Of a DNA stretch of 64,000 nt, positions 1-8,691 are shown one piece after another. The notes under the pieces are model-generated. The model was not told where the DNA came from. It made no database searches and saw only the letters and a program-made list of their open reading frames with translations. Within the stretch, counting starts at the first letter, position 1; the number at the start of each line of letters is the position of its first letter. The translations under genes and the position numbers were made by a program. Source of the DNA: Alphaproteobacteria bacterium (GTDB taxonomy: Bacteria > Pseudomonadota > Alphaproteobacteria > Geminicoccales > Geminicoccaceae); NCBI GenBank assembly GCA_026990035.1, contig JALSIM010000006.1:37027-101026 (forward strand). The letters run 5' to 3'.

Positions 1-45
1 ATGTGAGCATTCTCGAAGCGCTGCGCTGAACGTTTCCGGCGGAGC

Positions 46-828
46 TCAGGCGGCGGTCCAGCCGCCGTCGACCATCACCGTGGTGCCGGTGACATAGGAG
101 GAGGCACCCTCGGCGGCGAGGAAGACCACCGCTCCCACCGTCTCCTCGACCCTGCCGAAACGCCCCATCGGGGTGCGCGCCAGGAGCCGCTTCGAGAGAT
201 GCTCGTGGCCGGTGATGCCGCGGGTGAGATCGGTGAGGATGAAGGCGTAGGCGACGGCGTTGACCCGCACCCCCCGATCCGCCCAGTCCAGGGCGAGCGC
301 CCGGGTCAGCATCTCCACCCCGCCCTTGGAGGCGCAGTAGGGAACCTGGCGGCGGAACGCCACCCGGCCGGCGATCGAGCTCACATTGACGATCGCCCCG
401 CCACCCCGCTCCAGCATCGCCGCCCCGAGATGCCGGCAGCAGCGGAAGACCCCGGAAAGATTGACATCGAGGATCTTCCGCCACTCCTCGAAGGAGGTCT
501 TCTCCAGCGGCGCGTAGTGGGGGTCGATGCCGGCATTGTTGATCAGGATGTCGATCCGGCCGTGGCGCTCGAGGACGGCATCGCGGAGGGCGAGCACCGA
601 AGCCTCCTCGGTCACATCCAGGGGATGCGACCAGGCCTCCCCGCCCGCTTCGCGGATCGCCGCCACCGTTTCGGCCAGGGGCTCGGGCCGGCGCCCGCCG
701 GCCACCACCGTCGCCCCGTAGCGGGCCAGCGCCTCTGAGATCGCGCGGCCGATCCCCCGCCCACCGCCGGTGACCACCGCCACGCGGCCGGAAAGATCGA
801 ACAGCTCGCCGCCCGGGCGCGCGCTCAT
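46..828 (-). CDS. SDR family NAD(P)-dependent oxidoreductase
   Basis: Predicted cytosolic short-chain dehydrogenase/reductase of 260 aa, the usual length for a classical SDR. The Rossmann nucleotide-binding motif TGGGRGIG is at residues 20-27, NNAG at 97-100, the catalytic Ser near 151 and the YxxxK pair at Tyr164/Lys168. The C-terminal VDGGW is the usual end of FabG-like members. The start chosen forms an ATGA overlap with the stop of the upstream acyl-CoA dehydrogenase, so the two are probably co-translated and may act on one acyl or hydroxyacyl substrate; that pathway is inference. One oddity is that the normally conserved Pro-Gly after the RVNA segment is replaced by Tyr-Ala, which could alter cofactor-loop geometry. 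The substrate cannot be named from sequence. Confidence 0.9.
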   Translation of the reverse strand: MSARPGGELFDLSGRVAVVTGGGRGIGRAISEALARYGATVVAGGRRPEPLAETVAAIREAGGEAWSHPLDVTEEASVLALRDAVLERHGRIDILINNAGIDPHYAPLEKTSFEEWRKILDVNLSGVFRCCRHLGAAMLERGGGAIVNVSSIAGRVAFRRQVPYCASKGGVEMLTRALALDWADRGVRVNAVAYAFILTDLTRGITGHEHLSKRLLARTPMGRFGRVEETVGAVVFLAAEGASSYVTGTTVMVDGGWTAA

Positions 829-2012
829 GCCGGACGCTCCCCGGCCGCCGGCCGCGCGCCTTTGAGGCAGCGTCTGGCGATCGCCCAGCGGTGCACCTCC
901 GACGGTCCGTCGTAGATGCGGAACGCCCGGATGTCCCGGTACAGCCGCATGACCACCGTGTCGTCGGTGACCCCGAGACCGCCCAGGATCTGCACGCAGC
1001 GGTCGAGCACCCGGTAGAGGGCTTCGGACACCGCCACCTTGGCCAGGGAGGTCTCGTGACGGCCCTTCCCACCGCGATCCAGCACCCAGGCCGCGTACCA
1101 GATCCAGTGTCGCGCCTGGAGGATGTCGATCTCGTTGTCGGCGAGCATGAAGCCCACCCCCTCGTGCTCGCCGAGCGGCTTGCCGAAAGCGGTGCGGCCG
1201 GCCGCGTAATCCCGGGCGATCTCCTGGGCGCGCACCGCCCCGCCGAGCCAGCGCATGCAATGGGTCAGGCGGGCCGGGGCGAGGCGGATCTGGGCGTAGC
1301 GGAAGCCCTCGCCGACCTCGCCCAGCACCTGATCGGGGCCCACCCGCAGCCCGTCCAGCTCGATCTCGTAGTGGCCGCCGGTGAAGCTGCTGTCGATGGT
1401 GTCGAGAAGCCGCACCAGCCGGATGCCGGGGGCGTCCATCGGCGTCAGGAACATGGTGGCACCCCTGCCCGGCACATCGGCCATGACGATGCCGAAGGCG
1501 GCGCCGCCGGCCCCGGTGATCAGCCATTTGCGACCGTGGATCACGAAGCCCTCGCCTTCGGGTTCGGCCCGGGTCGAGAGGAGGGTCGGATCGGCGCCGG
1601 CCCCGTCGGGTTCGGTCATCAGGAAGCAGGAGCGGATCTCCCCGGCCGCCAGCGGCACGAGCCAGCGCTCCTTCTGCGCCTCGGTGGCGGCCTCGAGGAG
1701 CAGATGCATGTTGCCCTCGTCGGGGGCCATGATGTTCATCGCCGTCGGCCCCAGCGGCGAATATCCCGCCGCCTCGAAGACGATCGCCCGGCTCACATGG
1801 TCGAGCCCCCGGCCGCCGTAAGCGGGCGGCAGATGCGGTGCCACCAGCCCGACCTCGCGGGCGAGTGCCAGCAGCTCCCGTCGCAGGGCCTCGCTCGGCC
1901 CGTGGACGCCCCAGCGCGGATCGCGTTCGTAGGGAACGATCCGTTCCGCCACGAAGCGCCGCACTTCCGCGCCCAGCGCTTCCTGTTCCGGTGTCGGCGC
2001 GAAATCGATCAT
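825..2012 (-). CDS. acyl-CoA dehydrogenase family protein
   Basis: FAD-dependent acyl-CoA dehydrogenase of 395 aa, normal for the family, predicted to introduce a trans-2 double bond into an acyl-CoA. The N-terminal helical domain, central beta domain (FLMTEPDGAGAD) and C-terminal helical domain with QILGGLGVTDD and YRDIRAFRIYDGPSEVHR are all present. The catalytic-base region reads YDGPSE, with Asp where medium-chain enzymes have Glu; this resembles the ACAD10/11-like branch. The ATG at 2012 gives the usual start of the N-terminal helix. The gene overlaps the downstream SDR by 4 bp and is divergent from the ABC importer, with a 105-bp gap likely to carry both promoters. Substrate chain length is not determined. 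Confidence 0.9.
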   Translation of the reverse strand: MIDFAPTPEQEALGAEVRRFVAERIVPYERDPRWGVHGPSEALRRELLALAREVGLVAPHLPPAYGGRGLDHVSRAIVFEAAGYSPLGPTAMNIMAPDEGNMHLLLEAATEAQKERWLVPLAAGEIRSCFLMTEPDGAGADPTLLSTRAEPEGEGFVIHGRKWLITGAGGAAFGIVMADVPGRGATMFLTPMDAPGIRLVRLLDTIDSSFTGGHYEIELDGLRVGPDQVLGEVGEGFRYAQIRLAPARLTHCMRWLGGAVRAQEIARDYAAGRTAFGKPLGEHEGVGFMLADNEIDILQARHWIWYAAWVLDRGGKGRHETSLAKVAVSEALYRVLDRCVQILGGLGVTDDTVVMRLYRDIRAFRIYDGPSEVHRWAIARRCLKGARPAAGERPA

Positions 2013-2117
2013 GCCACTCCCCCTGCTCGGCCGCATCATAGACCGCGGCGCGGCGGCTCCGGAAGCGTCGCCGTGCGGTCTCCGGCGGCCGCTCTTGCCA
2101 GCCGCGGGCGCCCGCTT

Positions 2118-3020
2118 ATGATCGCCGACCATCGCTGGAGGCTGCTTCGGGGGAGGACAGCCGTCTTGTCGCATCTGCGCGACCGGATCCTCGGGGATCG
2201 GGTGGCCCTGTTCGGGCTGACGGTGATCGCCGTCACCGTGCTGGCCGCGCTGTTCGCCGAACGGCTCGCCCCCTATCCGCCGGACCGGCAGTTCTTCGAC
2301 GGGCTGACCCTCGAGGGCGCGCCGCTGCCTCCCAACGGACGCTTCTGGCTGGGTACCGATCTCCTGGGCCGCGATCTCCTCTCCCGGCTCATCTTCGGCG
2401 CCCGCACATCCCTGATCATCGGCATCGTCGCCAACGGTGCGGCGGTGGCGATCGGTGCCCTGCTCGGCATCACCGCCGGCTATCTCCGGGGCTGGATCGG
2501 CACCGCCATCATGCGCTTCACCGATCTGATGATGGCCTTCCCGGCCCTGCTGCTGGCGATCGCGCTGGCCGCCATCTTCAGCCCGTCGCTGTGGATCGTG
2601 GCGCTGGTCATCGCCATGGTGAACTGGGTGCAGATCGCCCGGGTCGTCTACACCGAGACCACCTCCCTCGCCGAACGCGAGTTCATCGAGGCCGCCCGGG
2701 CCATCGGTGCCGGCCCCTTCCGCATCCTGCTGCAGCACGTCCTGCCCCATCTGCTGCCGACCCTGCTGGTCTGGGCGACTCTCGGCGTCGCCACCACGGT
2801 GCTGCTGGAGGCCACCCTCTCCTATCTCGGGGTCGGGGTGCGCCCGCCCACCCCCTCCTGGGGCAACATCATCTTCGAGAACCAGACTTACTTCGCCACC
2901 GCACCCTGGCTGGTGTTCTTTCCCGGTGTCGCGATCCTGCTCTTGGCGCTGTCCTTCAACCTCGTCGGCGACACCTTGCGCGACGCCCTCGATCCCACCC
3001 AGCGGGGGCGCGAGCCGTGA
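2118..3020 (+). CDS. peptide/nickel-type ABC transporter permease (DppC-like)
   Basis: Inner-membrane permease of the DppC/OppC family (300 aa from this start). An N-terminal anchor helix near residues 30-50 is followed by a periplasmic loop ending in the family signature WLGTDLLGRDLLSRLIFGAR, then five membrane helices. The EAA loop, with EFIEAARAIGAG, contacts the ATPases. The gene ends in a 4-bp GTGA overlap with the DppB-type permease. The start is uncertain: ATG 2118 has no clear ribosome site, whereas TTG 2166 sits about 9 nt after GGGGGAGG and would give 284 aa. In context this is one half of the membrane channel of the importer encoded at 2118-8510. Confidence 0.93.
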   Translation: MIADHRWRLLRGRTAVLSHLRDRILGDRVALFGLTVIAVTVLAALFAERLAPYPPDRQFFDGLTLEGAPLPPNGRFWLGTDLLGRDLLSRLIFGARTSLIIGIVANGAAVAIGALLGITAGYLRGWIGTAIMRFTDLMMAFPALLLAIALAAIFSPSLWIVALVIAMVNWVQIARVVYTETTSLAEREFIEAARAIGAGPFRILLQHVLPHLLPTLLVWATLGVATTVLLEATLSYLGVGVRPPTPSWGNIIFENQTYFATAPWLVFFPGVAILLLALSFNLVGDTLRDALDPTQRGREP

Positions 3021-3940
3021 TCGGCTATATCGCCCGCCGGCTCGGTCAGGCGGTCTTCATCCTGATCGGCATCAGCCTCGTGACCTATGTGCTGGTCTAT
3101 CTGATCCCGGCCGATCCGGTGCGGCAGATCGCCGGCCGCAGCGCCACCCCGGAGACGGTGGAGAGCATCCGCCGTCAACTCGGTCTCGATCTGCCCCTCT
3201 GGCAGCAGTATCTGCGCTATCTCGGCGATCTCCTGCAGGGCGATCTCGGTCGCTCCTACATCCAGAAGACCGAGGTCGCGACCCTCATCGCCTCCCGCCT
3301 GCCGGCCACCCTCGAGCTCATGGCCGGGGCCATCCTCCTCGAGCTCCTGATCGGCCTCTCGGCCGGCATCTACGCCGCCTCGCGGCGGGGCCGGCCGGCC
3401 GACCGGGCGATCATGGTCGCCTCCTTCGCCGCCGTATCCGCCCCCCAGTTCGTGGTCGGCATCCTGCTCCTCTACGTCTTCGCGGTGCAGCTCGGCTGGT
3501 TCCCGATCGGCGGCTACGGCACCCTCTGGCATCTGGTCCTGCCGGCCCTCACCCTGGGACTCCTCGGGGGCGGCTGGTACGCGCGGATGATGCGCTCGGC
3601 GATGATCGAGGTCCTGCGCCAGGATTACATCGTCACCGCCCGGGCCAAGGGGGCGGGGCGTTTCCGCATCCTGTTCGTCCACGCCCTCCGGAACGCGGCC
3701 CTGCCGGTGGTGGCGATGGTCGGTCTCGACATCGGCATCTTCATGAGCGGTGCGGTGGTGGTCGAGTCGGTCTACGGCTGGCCGGGGATCGGCCAGCTCG
3801 CCTGGCAGGCCATCCAGAGGGTGGACATACCCATCATCGTCGGTGTTACGATCGTCGCGGCGGTGGCGATCGTCCTCGGCAATCTGCTGGCCGATCTGGT
3901 GGCACCGTTCATCGATCCGCGCATCAAGTTCCGAAGGTGA
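3017..3940 (+). CDS. peptide/nickel-type ABC transporter permease (DppB-like)
   Basis: Inner-membrane permease of the DppB/OppB family, 307 aa. It starts MIGYIARRLGQAVFILIGIS, the typical first helix, followed by the periplasmic loop with LGLDLPLWQQYLRYL and GDLGRSY. Further helices and the EAA loop (ARAKGAG) follow. It ends with the family-typical LADLVAPFIDPRIK. The GTG start overlaps the preceding permease stop, so translation is probably coupled; the order DppC before DppB is the reverse of the common operon order. It should pair with the preceding permease to form the channel. The transported solute cannot be read from the permease; see the amidase at 5567 for a hint. Confidence 0.93.
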   Translation: MIGYIARRLGQAVFILIGISLVTYVLVYLIPADPVRQIAGRSATPETVESIRRQLGLDLPLWQQYLRYLGDLLQGDLGRSYIQKTEVATLIASRLPATLELMAGAILLELLIGLSAGIYAASRRGRPADRAIMVASFAAVSAPQFVVGILLLYVFAVQLGWFPIGGYGTLWHLVLPALTLGLLGGGWYARMMRSAMIEVLRQDYIVTARAKGAGRFRILFVHALRNAALPVVAMVGLDIGIFMSGAVVVESVYGWPGIGQLAWQAIQRVDIPIIVGVTIVAAVAIVLGNLLADLVAPFIDPRIKFRR

Positions 3941-3960
3941 ACCTGGGGGAGGTACCTGTC

Positions 3961-5577
3961 ATGCGCACATTCCTGACCACGACGGCGCTCGCGCTGTCGC
4001 TTCTGGCGGCACCGGCCGGTGCGGCCGAGCCCACACAGGGTGGCGAGATGATCGTCACCTACAAGGACGATGTCAGCACCCTCGATCCGGCGATCGGCTA
4101 CGACTGGCAGAACTGGTCGATGATCAAGAGCCTGTTCGACGGGCTCATGGATTACGTGCCGGGCACCACCGAACTCGTGCCGGACCTCGCCGAGAGCTAC
4201 GAGCTGAGCGAGGACGGGCTGACCTACACCTTCAAGCTGCGCAAGGGGGTGAAGTTCCACAACGGGCGCGAGCTCGAGGCGGCCGATATCAAATATTCCA
4301 TCGAGCGGGCGGTGCGCCCCGAGACCCAGAGCCCCGGCGCCGGCTTCTTCGCCTCCATCGAGGGCTTCGAGGCCCTGACCTCGGGCGCCGCCGAGGAACT
4401 GTCGGGAATCACGACCCCCGATGACTATACGGTGAAGATCACCCTTTCCCGGCCGGACGCCACCTTCCTCCATGTCATGGCCATCAATTTCAGCTTCGCC
4501 GTGCCCCGCGAGGAGGTCGAGAAATACGGCCAGGACTTCGGCAAGAACCCGGTCGGCACCGGCGCCTTCCGCCTCGCCGAATGGACCCTCGGCCAGCGCC
4601 TCGTGTTCGAGCGCAACCCCGACTACTACAAGGAAGGACGGCCGCGTCTCGACCGGATCGTCTTCGAGGTGGGCCAGGAGCCCCTCGTCGCCCTTCTCCG
4701 TCTCCAGCGGGGCGAGGTGGACATCCTCGGTGACGGCATTCCCCCGGCCAAGTTCCTGGAGATCATGAACGATCCCGAATGGCGGGACAACGTCGTCGAG
4801 GGCGGCCAGCTCCACACCGGCTATCTGGCGATGAACGTCACCATGAAGCCGTTCGACAATGTGCTGGTGCGGCGGGCGGTCAACCATGCCATCAACAAGG
4901 ACCGCATCATCCGCATCATCAACGGCCGGGCGGTGCCCGCCAACCAGCCCCTGCCCCCGGCCATGCCCGGCCACGACCCGAACTACGAGGGCTACGCCTT
5001 CGATCCCGAGAAGGCCAAGCAGCTCATGGCCGAGGCCGGCTACGCCGATGGCGTCGATACCGAGCTCTATGCCATGAACACCGACCCCAACCCGCGCATC
5101 GCCCAGGCCATCCAGCAGGATCTGGCGGCCATCGGCATCCGCGCCGAGCTCCAGGTGCTGGCCCAGGCCAATGTGATCGCCGCCGGTGGCGAGAAGGACG
5201 CGGCACCGATGATCTGGTCGGGCGGCATGGCCTGGATCGCCGATTTCCCCGATCCTTCCAACTTCTACGGCCCGATCCTCGGCTGCGGGGGCGCGGTGCC
5301 GGGCGGCTGGAACTGGTCCTGGTACTGCAACGAGGAGCTCGACGCCCTGGCCGCCGAGGCCGATGCCATGGTGGATCCGGCCAAGGCCGAAGAGCGGATC
5401 GATCTGTGGCGGCGGATCTTCCTGCGCATCATGGACGACGCCCCCTGGGCGCCGGTCTTCCACGAGCAGCGCTTCACCATGAAATCGGACCGGCTCGGCG
5501 GCCCCGACGCCATCTTCGTCGACCCCGTGCACATCCCGGTCCATTACGACGAGGTCTACATCGAAGATGGCCAGTAA
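3961..5577 (+). CDS. ABC transporter periplasmic substrate-binding protein (SBP family 5)
   Basis: Extracytoplasmic solute-binding protein of 538 aa, family 5 (DppA/OppA/NikA type). A signal peptide at residues 1-22 ends near APAGAAE. The mature protein shows the family landmarks TLDPAIGYDWQNW, YTFKLRKGVKFHNG, NPVGTGAFRL and RNPDYYKEGRP. A strong ribosome site GGGGGAGG lies at 3945-3952, 8 nt before the ATG, suggesting higher expression than the permeases, as is usual for binding proteins. The last 11 bases overlap the amidase start. The importer probably brings in a peptide-like or amide compound, but ligand identity in this family is not predictable from sequence. Confidence 0.94.
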   Translation: MRTFLTTTALALSLLAAPAGAAEPTQGGEMIVTYKDDVSTLDPAIGYDWQNWSMIKSLFDGLMDYVPGTTELVPDLAESYELSEDGLTYTFKLRKGVKFHNGRELEAADIKYSIERAVRPETQSPGAGFFASIEGFEALTSGAAEELSGITTPDDYTVKITLSRPDATFLHVMAINFSFAVPREEVEKYGQDFGKNPVGTGAFRLAEWTLGQRLVFERNPDYYKEGRPRLDRIVFEVGQEPLVALLRLQRGEVDILGDGIPPAKFLEIMNDPEWRDNVVEGGQLHTGYLAMNVTMKPFDNVLVRRAVNHAINKDRIIRIINGRAVPANQPLPPAMPGHDPNYEGYAFDPEKAKQLMAEAGYADGVDTELYAMNTDPNPRIAQAIQQDLAAIGIRAELQVLAQANVIAAGGEKDAAPMIWSGGMAWIADFPDPSNFYGPILGCGGAVPGGWNWSWYCNEELDALAAEADAMVDPAKAEERIDLWRRIFLRIMDDAPWAPVFHEQRFTMKSDRLGGPDAIFVDPVHIPVHYDEVYIEDGQ

Positions 5578-6505
5578 CCACACGATCCACCGCCACCGTC
5601 ACCATTTCGGCTGGGACAACGCGATCCCGCCGGTGATGACGGTGGCCCCGGGCACCACCGTCACCTTCGAGACGGTGGACGCCTCGGGCGGCCAGCTCGG
5701 CCCCGATTCCACGGTCGAGGATGTGGGCCGGCTCGATTTCGCCAGGGTCAACCCGGTCACCGGACCCGTCTTCATCGACGGGGCCGAGCCGGGCGACGCC
5801 CTCGAGGTGACCATCGAGAGCTTCCGCCCTTCGGGCTGGGGCTGGACGGCGGTCATCCCGGGCTTCGGCCTCCTGGCCGAGGATTTCCCGGAAGCCGCCC
5901 TGCACATCTGGAAATACGATGCCGAGCGGCTCACGCCGGCGATGTACGGGCCGGGCGGGCGGGTGCCTCTGAAGCCCTTCACCGGGACCATCGGGGTGGC
6001 TCCGGCCGAACCCGGACCGCACAGCATCGTCCCGCCCCGGGCCTGCGGCGGCAACATGGACATCCGCGATCTCGCCGCCGGCACCCGGCTCTATCTGCCG
6101 GTGCAGGTGACGGGGGCCCTCTTTTCGGTGGGCGACACCCATGCCGCCCAGGGCGACGGCGAGGTCTGCGGCACCGCCATCGAAAGCCCGATGGAGGTCA
6201 CCCTGACCTTCGATCTGGTCAAGGATGCGGGGCTCCGAACACCGCGCTTCGTCACCCCCGGTCCGGTGGCCCGCCATTTCGACGGGAAGGGCTACGAGGT
6301 GACCACCGGCATCGGTCCCGATCTCATGGCAGCGGCGAAGGACGCGCTGCGGGCGATGATCGACCGGCTTTCGGGCCGCTTCGGGATGCGGCCGGCCGAG
6401 GCCTACATGCTGTGCAGCGTCTGTGCCGATCTGCGGATCAGCGAGATCGTCGATCAGCCCAACTGGGTGGTGTCGCTCTACTTCCCGCGCATCGTACTCG
6501 ATTGA
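5567..6505 (+). CDS. acetamidase/formamidase family protein
   Basis: Member of the FmdA/AmdA acetamidase-formamidase family (312 aa), cytosolic hydrolases releasing ammonia from short amides. Family features are the start [14 protein letters not shown], the [19 protein letters not shown] segment, [10 protein letters not shown], and [14 protein letters not shown], which carries acidic and His residues of the predicted active site. The C-terminal [18 protein letters not shown] is also characteristic. The start overlaps the binding-protein gene by 11 bp and the ATPase genes follow, so the enzyme is embedded in the transporter operon. The likely inference is that it acts on the imported compound or a product of it. 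Formamide, acetamide or a larger amide are all possible. Confidence 0.9.
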   Translation: MASNHTIHRHRHHFGWDNAIPPVMTVAPGTTVTFETVDASGGQLGPDSTVEDVGRLDFARVNPVTGPVFIDGAEPGDALEVTIESFRPSGWGWTAVIPGFGLLAEDFPEAALHIWKYDAERLTPAMYGPGGRVPLKPFTGTIGVAPAEPGPHSIVPPRACGGNMDIRDLAAGTRLYLPVQVTGALFSVGDTHAAQGDGEVCGTAIESPMEVTLTFDLVKDAGLRTPRFVTPGPVARHFDGKGYEVTTGIGPDLMAAAKDALRAMIDRLSGRFGMRPAEAYMLCSVCADLRISEIVDQPNWVVSLYFPRIVLD

Positions 6506-6567
6506 AGCCGGCGCCGGAGCGGCTTTTCACCGCTCCGGCCCGTTTCCTCCATGGATCCGTTGGACGC

Positions 6568-7530
6568 ATGAGCCTGCTCGAGGTCCGGGGACTGACCGTC
6601 GCCTTCCGCAGCGAGGGCCGCTTTCTGCGCGTCGTCGAGGCGGTCGATCTCGATCTCGAGGAGGGACGGATCCTCGGGCTGGTGGGCGAATCGGGCTGCG
6701 GCAAGAGTGTCACCGCCCGCAGCCTGATGCGCCTTCTGCCGGAACCGCCGGCGCGCATCGAGGGAGGCAGCATCCGCTTCGCCGGGAACGACATCCTGGC
6801 CCTCGACGAGGCCGCGATGCGGCGGCTGCGCGGGGATCGCCTGGCGATGATCTTCCAGGAGCCGATGACCTCCCTCAACCCCACCTGGACGGTCGGCTTC
6901 CAGATCGAGGAGGCGCTGAAGCTGCACACCGATCTGCCGGCCGCCGCACGGCGCGAACGCAGTCTCGAGCTCCTGCGCCGGGTGGGCATCGGTGCGCCCG
7001 AACGGCGCCTGCGGCAGTACCCCTTCGAGCTTTCGGGCGGCCTCCGGCAGCGGGTGATGATCGCCATGGCCCTCGCCTGCGGCCCCGATCTGCTGATCGC
7101 CGACGAGCCCACCACCGCTCTGGATGTCACCGTCCAGGCCCAGATCCTGGAGCTCCTCGCCCGCCTGCGGGAGGAGCTCGGCATGGCCATCCTGCTGATC
7201 ACCCACGATCTCGGGGTGGTGGCGGAATTCTGCGACGAGGTGGCGGTGATGTACGCCGGCCGGATCGTCGAGCACGGTCGGGTGGCCGATCTCTTCGCCC
7301 GGCCGCGGCATCCCTACACCAACGGTCTGCTGGCCTCGACCCCGCGGCTGCGGGGCCGGCGCGGTCGCCTGCCCACCATCCCCGGCAGCGTGCCGCCGCC
7401 CGACCGGCGGCCACCCGGCTGTCCCTTCGCGCCACGCTGCCAACGGGTGCTCGAGCGCTGCCGCAGCGCGATGCCGGGTCTCGCCGGCGATGACGGACAT
7501 CTCGCGGCCTGCTGGAACCCGGTGCGATGA
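6568..7530 (+). CDS. oligopeptide-type ABC transporter ATP-binding protein (DppD-like)
   Basis: ATPase subunit of the peptide/nickel importer, 320 aa. Walker [10 protein letters not shown]-loop [10 protein letters not shown], signature LSGGLRQRV, Walker [13 protein letters not shown] and switch His ITHDLG are all intact. The C-terminal oligopeptide-transport extension contains the Cys-rich PFAPRCQRV...C...AC pattern typical of DppD/OppD, where it can bind an iron-sulfur cluster. The ATG chosen gives the normal beta-strand start [10 protein letters not shown]. The stop overlaps the next ATPase start by 4 bp. It acts at the cytoplasmic face as a heterodimer with the next gene product. Confidence 0.94.
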   Translation: MSLLEVRGLTVAFRSEGRFLRVVEAVDLDLEEGRILGLVGESGCGKSVTARSLMRLLPEPPARIEGGSIRFAGNDILALDEAAMRRLRGDRLAMIFQEPMTSLNPTWTVGFQIEEALKLHTDLPAAARRERSLELLRRVGIGAPERRLRQYPFELSGGLRQRVMIAMALACGPDLLIADEPTTALDVTVQAQILELLARLREELGMAILLITHDLGVVAEFCDEVAVMYAGRIVEHGRVADLFARPRHPYTNGLLASTPRLRGRRGRLPTIPGSVPPPDRRPPGCPFAPRCQRVLERCRSAMPGLAGDDGHLAACWNPVR

Positions 7531-8510
7531 CCGGCGAGAGCGAACTGCTGCGGGTTGAGGAGCTCTCTACCCGCTTTCCGGTCCAGGGCGGGGTGATCCA
7601 CGCCGTCGAAGGGGTGAGCTTCACCCAGAGGTCCGGCGAGACCATGGGCATCGTCGGCGAATCGGGTTGCGGCAAATCCACCCTCGCCCGCTCCATCCTC
7701 CAGCTCGTCCGCCCCAGCTCCGGCCGTGTCCTGTTCGAGGGCACCGATCTGGTCGGCCTCTCCGCACGCCGGATGCGGGCGCTCCGGCGTCATCTCCAGA
7801 TCGTCTTCCAGGATCCGATGGCCTCCCTCGACCCGCGTTTCACGATCGGCCGCATCCTCGAGGAACCGCTGGTGATCCACGGATTCGGGTCGAAGGCCAC
7901 GCGCCGCGCGCGGGTGGCGGCGATGCTCGAACAGGTCGGTCTCGACCCCACCGCCGCCTCCCGCTACCCGCACGAATTCTCCGGCGGCCAGCGGCAGCGG
8001 ATCGGCATCGCCCGGGCGATCATGCTGGAGCCCAGGCTGGTGGTCCTCGACGAGCCGGTTTCCGCCCTCGACGTCTCGATCCAGGCCCAGATCCTCAACC
8101 TCCTGGCCGATCTGCGGGAATCGCTCGGCCTTTCCTATCTGTTCATCTCCCACGATCTGGCGGTGGTGCGGGCGATCTGCGACCGGGTGGCGGTGATGTA
8201 TCTCGGCCGCATCCTCGAGGAGGCCCCGACCGAGCAATTGTTCGCGCAGCCGGCCCATCCCTACACCGAAGCCCTGCTCTCGGCGGTGCCGCAGCCCGAG
8301 CCCGGTGCCCGACGCCGGCGCGTCGTGGTCAGCGGCGAGCCACCCAATCCCGAACATCCGCCCGAGGGCTGCCCGTTCCATCCGCGCTGCCCGCGGGCGA
8401 TGCCGGTCTGCCGCCGGGAACCGCCGGGCATGCGCGCCCTCGGCGACGGCCGGCGGGTGGCCTGCCATCTGCACGATCCGAACCTCGTGGACGGATCCGG
8501 GCAGAATTAA
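7527..8510 (+). CDS. oligopeptide-type ABC transporter ATP-binding protein (DppF-like)
   Basis: Second ATPase of the importer, 327 aa. It has Walker [11 protein letters not shown]-loop [11 protein letters not shown], signature [10 protein letters not shown], Walker [12 protein letters not shown] and the switch His in SHDLAVV. The C-terminal extension carries a [14 protein letters not shown] pattern. It is the last gene of the seven-function block that starts at 2118, reached through a 4-bp ATGA overlap. A 181-bp gap with markedly lower GC follows, marking the end of the operon. It is expected to form the ATP-hydrolysing dimer with the upstream DppD-like subunit. Confidence 0.94.
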   Translation: MTGESELLRVEELSTRFPVQGGVIHAVEGVSFTQRSGETMGIVGESGCGKSTLARSILQLVRPSSGRVLFEGTDLVGLSARRMRALRRHLQIVFQDPMASLDPRFTIGRILEEPLVIHGFGSKATRRARVAAMLEQVGLDPTAASRYPHEFSGGQRQRIGIARAIMLEPRLVVLDEPVSALDVSIQAQILNLLADLRESLGLSYLFISHDLAVVRAICDRVAVMYLGRILEEAPTEQLFAQPAHPYTEALLSAVPQPEPGARRRRVVVSGEPPNPEHPPEGCPFHPRCPRAMPVCRREPPGMRALGDGRRVACHLHDPNLVDGSGQN

Positions 8511-8517
8511 TTTATAG

Positions 8518-8545
8518 TTGAAATATTTCGGCTCGCATTCATACT
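8518..8545 (+). promoter_or_regulatory. candidate sigma70-type promoter for the lectin-like gene
   Basis: TTGAAA at 8518-8523 and CATACT at 8540-8545 are separated by 16 bp, within an unusually AT-rich stretch (8508-8556). A 6-bp inverted repeat, CGGCTC at 8529-8534 and GAGCCG at 8557-8562, overlaps the promoter and could be an operator. This would start a transcript about 140 nt before the secreted protein gene at 8692. The assignment rests on consensus matching only. Confidence 0.4.
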
Positions 8546-8691
8546 TATGCAAACATGAGCCGAGCCTGCCGCAGAGCGAATTCCCCTGTAGGTCGTGCCC
8601 GCTGGCATTCCTCGCGGGACCCGTGCGGTGAGCGGGAAACGTTTCGGGTCGCGTCGAAGCCCGAGCCACAACCAGATGCGAGGCACCTGCG

